Source of the DNA: Entomohabitans teleogrylli
GTDB taxonomy: Bacteria; Pseudomonadota; Gammaproteobacteria; Enterobacterales; Enterobacteriaceae
Reading direction: 5' to 3'
Assembly: GCF_001484765.1 (NCBI RefSeq)
Contig: NZ_KQ947380.1
Span: forward strand, 124,001-188,000
Length of the DNA: 64,000 bases
The notes under the pieces are model-generated. The model saw nothing but the letters and a program-made list of their open reading frames with translations. It was not told the DNA's origin and made no database searches. This document shows positions 1 through 6,801 of this stretch, piece by piece; positions within the stretch are counted from its first letter, which is position 1, and every line of letters begins with the position of its first letter. The translations under genes and the position numbers were made by a program.

Positions 1-729
1 CTCGCGCATCAGGCGCATGGCTTCCGCGGCGTGGCGATCGCGCTTGACGATAATCGCCGAATATTTGGTAAAGCTGTTGATCAGCGCCAGCAGCGCCTGC
101 TCAACATCATTACCGGCGCTAATCAGCAACTGGCGGTTGAGGGGCAGCGAAAAATTCTGTAGCACGGTGCGGTAGCCTTCCACCATCTGCTGGCTGGCGG
201 CATCGCCGTCGCTGTCAATCAGCAGCGCAATATGGCGGTGCCCTTTACCAAGCAGGTAGCGGCAGGCGCTTTCAGTGGCAAAGGCGTAGTCGTAGCCGCC
301 GCTGCCGTGCAGCGTCCCGGCGTCAAACGGGATAACATTCTCCGCCGCCGCTTCCAGCTCCGCCAGTCCGGCGACCACCACCGCGGCGCACTGATGGCGC
401 AGTTCATCGACCCGCGCCGCCAGTTCGTCGGCATCGTCAGCGTACTGTACCAGTAGCGATTTCCCCAGCCCCTGCAGCCCGCGGGCCAGCGACGGCAATA
501 GCGAGGCCGGATAGCGCGTTTCGTCTGCCGGTAGCACAATGCCGACATAGCCAGAGGTCTGGCTGGCCAGATTCTGCGCCGCAAAATTCGGGCGATAGTT
601 GAGCTGTTCCACCGCGCGCAGCACAGCTTCCCGGCTCTCTTCACGTACGCCGCGCGTGCCGGTCAGCACCCGGGAGACGGTCGCTTTCGACACATTGGCG
701 AGTCTGGAAACATCATCAATTGTTGGCAT
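1..729 (-). CDS. LacI-family transcriptional repressor (3' end cut by window edge)
   Basis: The frame is open from an ATG at 729 to the window edge, giving the first 243 residues of what is normally a 330-340 residue protein. The N-terminus is a LacI-type helix-turn-helix (TIDDVSRLANVSKATVSRVL, residues 3-22) followed by a hinge and the start of a periplasmic-binding-protein-like sugar-sensing domain (SGYVGIVLP, later KGHRHIALL). It is the last gene of a leftward set (IIB, IIC, IIA, ROK kinase, this gene), 81 bp after the kinase. I infer that it is the local repressor of the carbohydrate locus, because two LacI-type operators lie in front of the divergent arms (3805-3826 and 5337-5352). The inducer is unknown; a sugar phosphate or disaccharide would be usual for the family. 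Confidence 0.9.
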   Translation of the reverse strand, partial: MPTIDDVSRLANVSKATVSRVLTGTRGVREESREAVLRAVEQLNYRPNFAAQNLASQTSGYVGIVLPADETRYPASLLPSLARGLQGLGKSLLVQYADDADELAARVDELRHQCAAVVVAGLAELEAAAENVIPFDAGTLHGSGGYDYAFATESACRYLLGKGHRHIALLIDSDGDAASQQMVEGYRTVLQNFSLPLNRQLLISAGNDVEQALLALINSFTKYSAIIVKRDRHAAEAMRLMRE

Positions 730-810
730 AGGGGCGTCTGCGTTGCGTATTTCCCGTCATGATAGCAGCATCGCCGGAGCGGGGAAACGCCCGGCGTGGC
801 CGCTGCCGGG

Positions 811-1728
811 TCAGGACGGCGCCGGGGCGAATTGCGGCAGCCATGCGGCTCCGCGTACGCCGCTGGCATCCCCGAAAGCCGCCTGGCGAATCGCCGTCCG
901 GCAGGCGCCGGAGAACACGTAGCGCTCAAGACGCAGCGGCACATCGACGTACAGCCGGTCGACGTTGGAAAGTCCGCCGCCGAGTACAATAACGTCGGGG
1001 TCGAGCAGGTTAATAACCGAACCGAGGCTGCGGGCAAAGGCATCGACAAAGTGGCGATAGTGGGCTTCTGCGCGTTGATCGCCGCGCTGCGCCGCGGCGA
1101 GGATTTGCGGCGCGGAGAACGCGGTGCCCCACTGGCGGTTGAAGCGTTCGCTCAGACCGGTGCCGGAGATAAAACGTTCAATACAGTGCGCCCGGCCGCA
1201 GTAGCACGCTGGCGGCGTGCCGTCGATGTCAGCCGACCAGTCGGGCAGGGGATTGTGTCCCCACTCGCCGGCGATGGCGTTCGGGCCGGACAGCAGGCGC
1301 TGACGCACCGCCACGCCGCCGCCGCATCCGGTGCCGACGATTACCCCAAACACCACATCCAGGCCGGCGCCGGCCCCGTCGGTGGCTTCCGACAGGGTAA
1401 AGCAGTCGGCGTCGTTAGCCAGCCATACCGGCTGGTCCAGTTGCCGCTGGAGATCGCCGCGCAGATCCTCGCCGTTGAGCACCAGGCAGTTGCAGTTTTT
1501 AATGGTCCCCTGCTGCGGGTCCACGGCGCCGGGCAGGCCGATACCAACGGTGAACGGGGCGTCAGCCCGACGCCGGAGGTGGTTAATAAAAGCCAGCAGG
1601 CGCTCGAGAAACGCCGGATAGCTCGCCTTTTCAGTCGCGATACGTTCGCGGTGCAGTTCCTCTCCTCGGTCGTTGAGCAGCAGCGCCTCGGTTTTGGTGC
1701 CGCCAATATCCAGTCCCAGATGTAGCAT
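811..1728 (-). CDS. ROK-family sugar kinase, Mak/NagK-like
   Basis: 305 residues. The N-terminal phosphate loop DIGGTKTE (7-14) and the ROK signature are clear. The catalytic Asp is in NDAD (Asp106), and the zinc site is His158 in GEWGHNPLP plus Cys175, Cys177 and Cys182 in CYCGRAHC. ROK kinases phosphorylate free hexoses with ATP in the cytoplasm. It resembles the mak gene product encoded at 29503-30414 in the same window more than a glucokinase, so fructose, mannose, glucose or N-acetylglucosamine are all possible substrates. Its place between PTS IIA and the LacI regulator, in a locus with a phospho-glycosidase, suggests that it rescues the free hexose left after the phosphorylated disaccharide is split. 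The start is the ATG at 1728, preceded by AGGAAG at good spacing. Confidence 0.9.
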   Translation of the reverse strand: MLHLGLDIGGTKTEALLLNDRGEELHRERIATEKASYPAFLERLLAFINHLRRRADAPFTVGIGLPGAVDPQQGTIKNCNCLVLNGEDLRGDLQRQLDQPVWLANDADCFTLSEATDGAGAGLDVVFGVIVGTGCGGGVAVRQRLLSGPNAIAGEWGHNPLPDWSADIDGTPPACYCGRAHCIERFISGTGLSERFNRQWGTAFSAPQILAAAQRGDQRAEAHYRHFVDAFARSLGSVINLLDPDVIVLGGGLSNVDRLYVDVPLRLERYVFSGACRTAIRQAAFGDASGVRGAAWLPQFAPAPS

Positions 1729-1787
1729 GGCAGTCGTCTTCCTGTAAAAGCCGGTCTGCGGGCCGAAGCGCAGACCGGGGCCGTAAG

Positions 1788-2093
1788 TCAGTGGCGGCTA
1801 CGGTAAAGTTCGATAAGTTCACTGACCATTTCGCGGGCCAGGATGGAGGTCATCAGATGATCCTGGGCATGTACCATGATCAGCGTCATCGGCGTTTTGC
1901 CTTCTCCTTCATCAGCCTCAATCAGCCGGGTCTGGACCAGATGGGCCTCCCGGGCAAAGTGGGCGGCTTCGCGCATCTTCTCCTGCGCGGCGCTGAAATC
2001 TCCCTGTTTGGCCTCGCGCAATGCTTCATAACTCAGGCTGCGCGACTGCCCGGCATTGATAATGATGCCCATGATTTGCTCTTCTAATTCCAT
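1788..2093 (-). CDS. PTS lactose/cellobiose-type enzyme IIA
   Basis: 101 residues, close to E. coli ChbA without its N-terminal extension. It is a small all-helical cytoplasmic phosphocarrier that takes phosphate from HPr and passes it to IIB. The motif VHAQDHLMTSILARE contains the phosphorylated His (His75 here, matching the active-site His of ChbA). The start at 2093 is chosen because GGAGG lies 6 nt upstream and the family begins with ELEEQIMGIIINAGQ; upstream in-frame codons would run into the preceding IIC gene. It begins 16 nt after the IIC stop, so the two are probably translated together. Confidence 0.93.
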   Translation of the reverse strand: MELEEQIMGIIINAGQSRSLSYEALREAKQGDFSAAQEKMREAAHFAREAHLVQTRLIEADEGEGKTPMTLIMVHAQDHLMTSILAREMVSELIELYRSRH

Positions 2094-2109
2094 GTTAACC
2101 TCCGTGATA

Positions 2110-3429
2110 TCAGGCATTTTGCGCCGCGGTCTGCGGGGCGTCGTGGCGTTCGGCGTCCTGGGCCAGCAACTGCTTTTCATAGGCTTTCAGGAACGGGTAG
2201 TACATAACGGCGGCGGTCGCCATGCAGATCAGGCACATGATGACCGGACTAAAAGTCCAGTTAGCGGCCCATGAAGCGCCAATCGGGGCCGGCGTGGTCC
2301 ATGGCGTCATCGAAACCACCCGCGAAACCAGACCGAGATCCAGCGCCAGCCATGCCAGCGTGGCGTTGACCAGCGGTACCAGTACGAAGGGGATAAAAAA
2401 CAGCGGGTTCATGATGATCGGCGCGCCGAACAGAATCGGTTCGTTAATATTGAACACGCCTGGCACAATCCCCATCCGGCCAATGGTGCGCAGGTGGACG
2501 GCTTTACTGCGTAGTAGCAGTAGCGCCAGCGGCAGGGTGGAACCGACGCCGCCAATCAGCAGATAGTGGTCCCAGAATCCCTGAACATAGATGTGCGGGA
2601 TGGCCTGGCCGGCGGCGATGGCCGCCTGATTCACCGACAGGTTCGCCATCCAGAACGGGTTCATAATCCCGGTGACGATCAGCGCCCCGTGAATGCCGGC
2701 AAACCACAGCACCTGGCAGACCAGCACGGAGAGCAGGATAGCCGGCAGCGTATCGGAGGCGGCGACCAGCGGTTTGACCAGCGACATGATCGCCTCCGGA
2801 ATAATCATTCCCCATTGCGCTTCGAAAAACAGGTTCAGCGGATGCAGGGTCAGCACCACCGCCAGTACCGGAATCAGGATTTCAAACGAACGCGCCACGC
2901 CGGTGGGCACCTCGGGCGGCAGACGAATAGTGATATTGCGCCGCTTGAGGAAGGCATACAGCTCCGTGGAGTAAATAGCCACCAGAATGGCGGTGAATAT
3001 CCCCTGCCCGGAGAACCAGGCGGTGGAGATCTGGCCGTCTTGCAGCGGCGCGGCGATCAACAAAAAGGACATCAGCGACAGCATGCCGGCGGTCAGGGGA
3101 TCGAGATTGTGGTGACGCGCCAGGCTGGCGGCGATGCCGACCGCGATAAACAGCGTCATGATCCCCATGCTGAAATTAAACGGCAGCATCAGGCTGTCGC
3201 GATGGTCCAGCGAAAACTGCAGCCAGGCGCGGGCGAATCCCCATGAGGTGTCCGGCGCGAAGGGCGGGAAAATAAACACCAGCATGAAGGAGCCGACAAT
3301 CATAAACGGCAGCGCGGTGATAAAACCGTCGCGGATGGAGGTGACGTATTTTTGTTGCCCGATGGTGGCGGCCATTGGGGTGATTTTTTTCTCAATCACG
3401 CCAATCAGCGCATTATACAGAGAGCTCAT
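2110..3429 (-). CDS. PTS lactose/cellobiose-type permease, enzyme IIC (copy 1)
   Basis: 439 residues, a polytopic inner-membrane permease of the ChbC/CelB family. The hallmark substrate-site segment NINEPILFG is present, with GIHGALIVTGIMNPFW and QGFWDHYLLIGGVGSTLPL further upstream in the protein. It moves a beta-linked disaccharide across the inner membrane while the partner IIB phosphorylates it. The gene follows IIB by 10 nt and precedes IIA by 16 nt, so the three components of one permease are encoded together. A second IIC (3936-5207) on the other strand shares the same motifs but has no IIA or IIB of its own. Confidence 0.95.
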   Translation of the reverse strand: MSSLYNALIGVIEKKITPMAATIGQQKYVTSIRDGFITALPFMIVGSFMLVFIFPPFAPDTSWGFARAWLQFSLDHRDSLMLPFNFSMGIMTLFIAVGIAASLARHHNLDPLTAGMLSLMSFLLIAAPLQDGQISTAWFSGQGIFTAILVAIYSTELYAFLKRRNITIRLPPEVPTGVARSFEILIPVLAVVLTLHPLNLFFEAQWGMIIPEAIMSLVKPLVAASDTLPAILLSVLVCQVLWFAGIHGALIVTGIMNPFWMANLSVNQAAIAAGQAIPHIYVQGFWDHYLLIGGVGSTLPLALLLLRSKAVHLRTIGRMGIVPGVFNINEPILFGAPIIMNPLFFIPFVLVPLVNATLAWLALDLGLVSRVVSMTPWTTPAPIGASWAANWTFSPVIMCLICMATAAVMYYPFLKAYEKQLLAQDAERHDAPQTAAQNA

Positions 3430-3439
3430 GGCAGTCCCC

Positions 3440-3754
3440 TCAGTGTGCGGCGTCGATAAGCGAGAGGGCGAAGTCCAGCACCGCGTCCCCTTTCTGCATG
3501 CCGTAATCCATCATGTTGATCGGTTCTACCCGCACCCCGAAGGCATCTGCTTTACGCTGCAGATCCTGCTGCAGGTATTTCACCTGAGGACCCAGCAGAA
3601 CGACCTGGTAGTTACCGATCTGTTGATCGAACTCCGCCACCCCGAAGGCTTTGATCTCCACTTCCAGACCGCGCTGCTGCGCGGCGTCGAGCATTTTTTT
3701 CACCAGCAGGCTGGTGGACATTCCGGCGGAACAGCACAGCATTATCTTTTTCAT
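3440..3754 (-). CDS. PTS lactose/cellobiose-type enzyme IIB
   Basis: 104 residues. The phosphocysteine loop LCCSAGMSTS (6-15) is diagnostic of the IIB-Lac/Cel family; Cys8 is the expected phosphorylated residue. The core QVVLLGPQVKY matches ChbB. The start at 3754 has GGGAG upstream and matches the family N-terminus MKKIMLCCSAG; a longer frame to 3805 would overlap the operator region and has no homologous sequence. It is the first gene of the leftward operon, 51 bp from the LacI-type operator at 3805-3826. Confidence 0.93.
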   Translation of the reverse strand: MKKIMLCCSAGMSTSLLVKKMLDAAQQRGLEVEIKAFGVAEFDQQIGNYQVVLLGPQVKYLQQDLQRKADAFGVRVEPINMMDYGMQKGDAVLDFALSLIDAAH

Positions 3755-3804
3755 AACTAGCTCCCGATGAGTAACGTTGCGGCGACTATAGCGGTGAGGA
3801 AACA

Positions 3805-3826
3805 AAACGGAAAGCGGTTTCCGTTT
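3805..3826. promoter_or_regulatory. LacI-type operator, divergent promoter region
   Basis: This is a perfect 9-bp inverted repeat (AAACGGAAA and TTTCCGTTT) around a 4-bp centre GCGG. The core reads GAAA-GCGG-TTTC, the usual LacI-family layout with a central CG. It sits 51 bp upstream of the IIB start and 110 bp upstream of the second IIC. The same core recurs at 5337-5352. I infer binding by the LacI-type regulator at 1-729. Confidence 0.75.
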
Positions 3827-3840
3827 GTGGATTATCTAAA

Positions 3841-3856
3841 TGTGAAGCGGATCACC
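3841..3856. promoter_or_regulatory. CRP binding site (predicted)
   Basis: The site reads TGTGA, six bases, TCACC, matching the CRP consensus TGTGA-N6-TCACA at 9 of 10 positions. It lies between the operator at 3805-3826 and the second IIC gene, so it could serve either divergent promoter. Catabolite activation is usual for beta-glucoside PTS loci. Confidence 0.6.
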
Positions 3857-3935
3857 GGATGGAGACTTTCACTTTGCCGGGATGTGCGCCATCATCGCGC
3901 CACAGAATTTATTCCGGCCGTTACGGGTATCCGCT

Positions 3936-5207
3936 ATGAACATTCAACTGATGAATGTTGCCGTCACGCTGATTGAGCAGCATCTGACGCCGTTTGCTAA
4001 TCTCCTGACCCGCAGTAAACACATCACCGCAATGCGCGATAGCTTTTCGCTGGCAATGCCGTTTGTCATTGTCGGTAGCCTGCTGGTGCCGTTTATTTTT
4101 CCGCCGTTTACTATCGACGCCGCCAGCCAGGCCGGGCGGCTGTACGCCTTTATCCGGCCGGTGCTGTTGCCGACCTGGGAATTGACTATCGGACTGGTGG
4201 CGCTGATTGTGGCGTTCGGCGCCAGCGCCAGTCTCGCTAAACAGTACCAGTTGCCGGAAAGGCTCAGCGGGTTGACCGGTTGCCTGGCGTTTTTGCTGTT
4301 GATTGGCTTTAAAGCCGACGGCGATAACAAGGTTTTTCTCGGGGCGATGGGGCTGTTTACCGCATTGCTTTCGGCGTTTTATACCATTGAGGTGATTCGC
4401 TTTTTTTATCGCAAGGGGTGGCACATTCGCCTGCCGGAAGAGGTGCCGGTAATGACCCGCAACGGGTTTCAACTACTGGTGCCGCTGTTGTTCATTATGC
4501 TGTCGGTCACGATTATCAATGCGCTGCTGCAGGGCTATAGCGGGATGACTCTGCCGGAGCTGATAACTGCGGCGTTTCGCCCGCTGATTCTGGCTTCCGA
4601 TACCCTGACCGCAGTGCTGATTTCGATATTTATCTGTAACTTACTGTGGTTTGTCGGCATCCACGGCGCATTGATTATCACCGGAATTATGAACCCGTTC
4701 TGGATGACCTATCTGGTGGAAAACCAGGAGGCGCTGGCCAGCGGTAGCGCGCAGCTTCCGCATATTTTCCTGCAGGGATTCTGGGATTTTTACCTGCTGA
4801 TTGGCGGTATCGGCTCAACGCTGCCGCTGATTTTTATGGCGCTGCGCAGCCGCTCCCGACAACTGAAGTCGGTAGGTAAACTGGGGTTGATTCCTTCGCT
4901 GTTCAACATTAACGAGCCGATTCTGTTTGGTTTCCCGGTGATCATGAACCCGGTGTTTTTACTGCCGTTTATCTGTGTTCCGCTGATCAATGCCTGCATC
5001 GCCTGGTATCTGACCCATCTGGGGGTGCTCGATCGGGCCGTGGCGATGTTGCCGTGGTCAATGCCGGCGCCGCTGGGCGCCGCGTGGGCGGCCAACGGCA
5101 GCTGGAAAAACCTTTGTATGTGCCTGTTCGCCTTCTTCAATGCCTGGATGCTGTATCGGCCGTTCTTTAAAGTATGGGAACGGCAACTCGCTGATAGTGA
5201 AAGATAA
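3936..5207 (+). CDS. PTS lactose/cellobiose-type permease, enzyme IIC (copy 2)
   Basis: 423 residues, a second polytopic ChbC/CelB-type IIC. It carries the same signatures as copy 1 (GIHGALIITGIMNPFW, GFWDFYLLIGGIGSTLPL, NINEPILFG) but is clearly diverged from it. The start at 3936 is chosen because its N-terminus then aligns with that of copy 1 (VTLIEQHLTP beside IGVIEKKITP); an in-frame ATG at 3882 would add 18 unmatched residues. The ribosome site is weak. No IIA or IIB gene follows, so it must borrow those of the leftward operon, or serve as a sensor. The next gene is the LamB-like porin at 5442. Confidence 0.92.
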   Translation: MNIQLMNVAVTLIEQHLTPFANLLTRSKHITAMRDSFSLAMPFVIVGSLLVPFIFPPFTIDAASQAGRLYAFIRPVLLPTWELTIGLVALIVAFGASASLAKQYQLPERLSGLTGCLAFLLLIGFKADGDNKVFLGAMGLFTALLSAFYTIEVIRFFYRKGWHIRLPEEVPVMTRNGFQLLVPLLFIMLSVTIINALLQGYSGMTLPELITAAFRPLILASDTLTAVLISIFICNLLWFVGIHGALIITGIMNPFWMTYLVENQEALASGSAQLPHIFLQGFWDFYLLIGGIGSTLPLIFMALRSRSRQLKSVGKLGLIPSLFNINEPILFGFPVIMNPVFLLPFICVPLINACIAWYLTHLGVLDRAVAMLPWSMPAPLGAAWAANGSWKNLCMCLFAFFNAWMLYRPFFKVWERQLADSER

Positions 5208-5274
5208 AATTAGGTTTTTTAGCCGCGTCGCCGGCCTGTGGGTCAGGAACGCGGCGTACCAGAATCAACAATAA

Positions 5275-5290
5275 TCCGATCGCGATCACA
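5275..5290. promoter_or_regulatory. possible CRP site upstream of the porin
   Basis: The site reads TCCGA, six bases, TCACA: one half is perfect and the other matches 3 of 5, giving 8 of 10 against the CRP consensus. It lies about 46 bp upstream of the second operator and 151 bp upstream of the porin start. Confidence 0.35.
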
Positions 5291-5336
5291 TAACTGGCCC
5301 AGTCATATCCAGATATGTGATTTGATCCGGCAAATT

Positions 5337-5352
5337 TGGAAAACGATTTCCA
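5337..5352. promoter_or_regulatory. LacI-type operator upstream of the porin
   Basis: This is an inverted repeat TGGAAA / TTTCCA around ACGA. Its core GGAAA-N-CG-N-TTTCC is the same as that of the operator at 3805-3826. It lies 89 bp upstream of the porin ATG, in the 234-bp gap after the second IIC gene. This suggests a separate repressor-controlled promoter for the porin, GH5 and GH1 genes. Confidence 0.7.
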
Positions 5353-5441
5353 TAACTGGATGTACATTTCCATTTTTTATCCGTAGATTTCCCGTCGACC
5401 GCAACCTGTGGCGATGATGGCAAGTGAAAAAGGATAAAAAT

Positions 5442-6788
5442 ATGCAACCTCTGATCAGATTAGTTCCCCTGTCTTTACTGTCCGCGGCGGTGCTGTGCCC
5501 GCCGGCGACCGGCGCGGAAACCGGCGATAAATATGATTTCACCCTTCACGGCTATATTCGCTCCGGGATTCTGGCCAACAAGGACGGTAACCGTTCCGAT
5601 TCGCTGGGGCTGATGCCGGATGGCCGGTTTCGGCTTGGCAATGAGCAGGACACCAAAATCGAACTGTTGCCTGAAGTGACGCTGCGGGCGGATTCCGGCG
5701 CGGTGGCGAAAGTAAAAGCCAACCTGACCCATCAGAGCAAATGTACTTCCGACTGGAACTGCCAGGACGATGACGGTAAAGAAGTGCAGTTCCGGGAAGG
5801 GTTCGCAGAGCTGAGCGGGCTGGACTTTGCGCCGGACGTGACTTTCTGGGCCGGTAAACGTTACAGCAGCTCTAATACCTCCAGCCACCAGTTTGACTGG
5901 GAATACATTCAGTACAACGGCACCGGCGGCGGGTTCGATAACCTCGATCTCGGCTTTGCGCGTTTTGATGCCGGGGTGTATGCCTTCTCGCCAACCGATG
6001 AAACCAACGCCTACCCGGTCGATCGTAAAGATCAGGGCTACCCGGACGATTACTCACTCAATCTGTGGTTCAAGAAAATCGCCGGCAGCGGCTTTGATCT
6101 GGAACTGATTGGTCATCATATGAACCGCAATGAGAATCACCCGGATGCGGCGGAGCACGGCTATGGGGTGACCGGTCTGTACAACTTTGACGGATTCTAT
6201 GGGTTAAGCGACGGCTATTCGCGTATTGCACTGCAATACGGGCGCGGTCTGGCGGCCGGGGATTCGCTGGGCAAAAACGGCTGGGGCTGGGCAAACCTCA
6301 ATAATACCCAGTCGTGGCGGGTGGTGCTGGACGGCATGGCTTCGCTGGGGGAGTGGGAAATTTCTACCTTCGCGTTCTATCAGCAGGATAAAAACTACCG
6401 CTGGTGGAGCAGTGATAAAGACGGCTGGGGCCGTAAAAGCTGGGTCGCCGGCGTGCGTCCATACCAGCAGATCACCAAAAACTTCGCCATGCAGTACGAG
6501 CTGGGATACGAATACCTCGACGATGACAACTACAAAGGGGTGAACGGCAAAGGAAAAGGGGGGCTGACCAAAGTCACCGTCGCGCCGACATTAACCTTTG
6601 ATTCCGGCTTCTGGAGCCGTCCGCAATTGCGCTTCTTCGTCACTTACGCCAAATGGGATAAGGGGGTCGCTGACGCGCTGGACGGTAACTACAACTGGGG
6701 CACCAACACTATCGACGCCGGCGGTTACAGCCGCAGTGGCGAAACGGATACCGTGAATTTCGGCGTCCAGGCTGAAGTCTGGTTCTGA
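5442..6788 (+). CDS. LamB/BglH-type carbohydrate outer-membrane porin
   Basis: 448 residues. A signal peptide (about residues 1-25, cleavage near ATGA/ET) is followed by a beta-barrel with maltoporin-family features: FTLHGYIRSGI at the mature N-terminus, GRFRLGNE, FWAGKRY, and a terminal aromatic residue (AEVWF) as expected for Bam-dependent barrels. It should form the outer-membrane entry for oligosaccharides. E. coli BglH, in the bgl operon, is the closest familiar analogue, with the same link to a beta-glucoside PTS. The start at 5442 has AAGGA at 7-nt spacing; an upstream GTG at 5424 is less likely. The GH5 gene starts 13 nt after its stop, so the two are co-transcribed. Confidence 0.88.
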   Translation: MQPLIRLVPLSLLSAAVLCPPATGAETGDKYDFTLHGYIRSGILANKDGNRSDSLGLMPDGRFRLGNEQDTKIELLPEVTLRADSGAVAKVKANLTHQSKCTSDWNCQDDDGKEVQFREGFAELSGLDFAPDVTFWAGKRYSSSNTSSHQFDWEYIQYNGTGGGFDNLDLGFARFDAGVYAFSPTDETNAYPVDRKDQGYPDDYSLNLWFKKIAGSGFDLELIGHHMNRNENHPDAAEHGYGVTGLYNFDGFYGLSDGYSRIALQYGRGLAAGDSLGKNGWGWANLNNTQSWRVVLDGMASLGEWEISTFAFYQQDKNYRWWSSDKDGWGRKSWVAGVRPYQQITKNFAMQYELGYEYLDDDNYKGVNGKGKGGLTKVTVAPTLTFDSGFWSRPQLRFFVTYAKWDKGVADALDGNYNWGTNTIDAGGYSRSGETDTVNFGVQAEVWF

Positions 6789-6801
6789 GGGAGAAACGAA
6801 G

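Noticed and set aside
796-1725. A 309-codon plus-strand frame opposite the ROK kinase
   Set aside because: The minus-strand frame has full ROK motifs. The plus-strand frame has no recognisable product and is a by-product of high GC and codon use.
2566-3246. A 226-codon plus-strand frame opposite PTS IIC copy 1
   Set aside because: Antisense to a clear permease gene, rich in Gln, His and Arg, as expected from reading membrane-protein codons backwards.
5167-5373. A 68-codon minus-strand frame between IIC copy 2 and the porin
   Set aside because: It overlaps the 3' end of the IIC gene and the operator at 5337-5352, and its product resembles nothing known to me.
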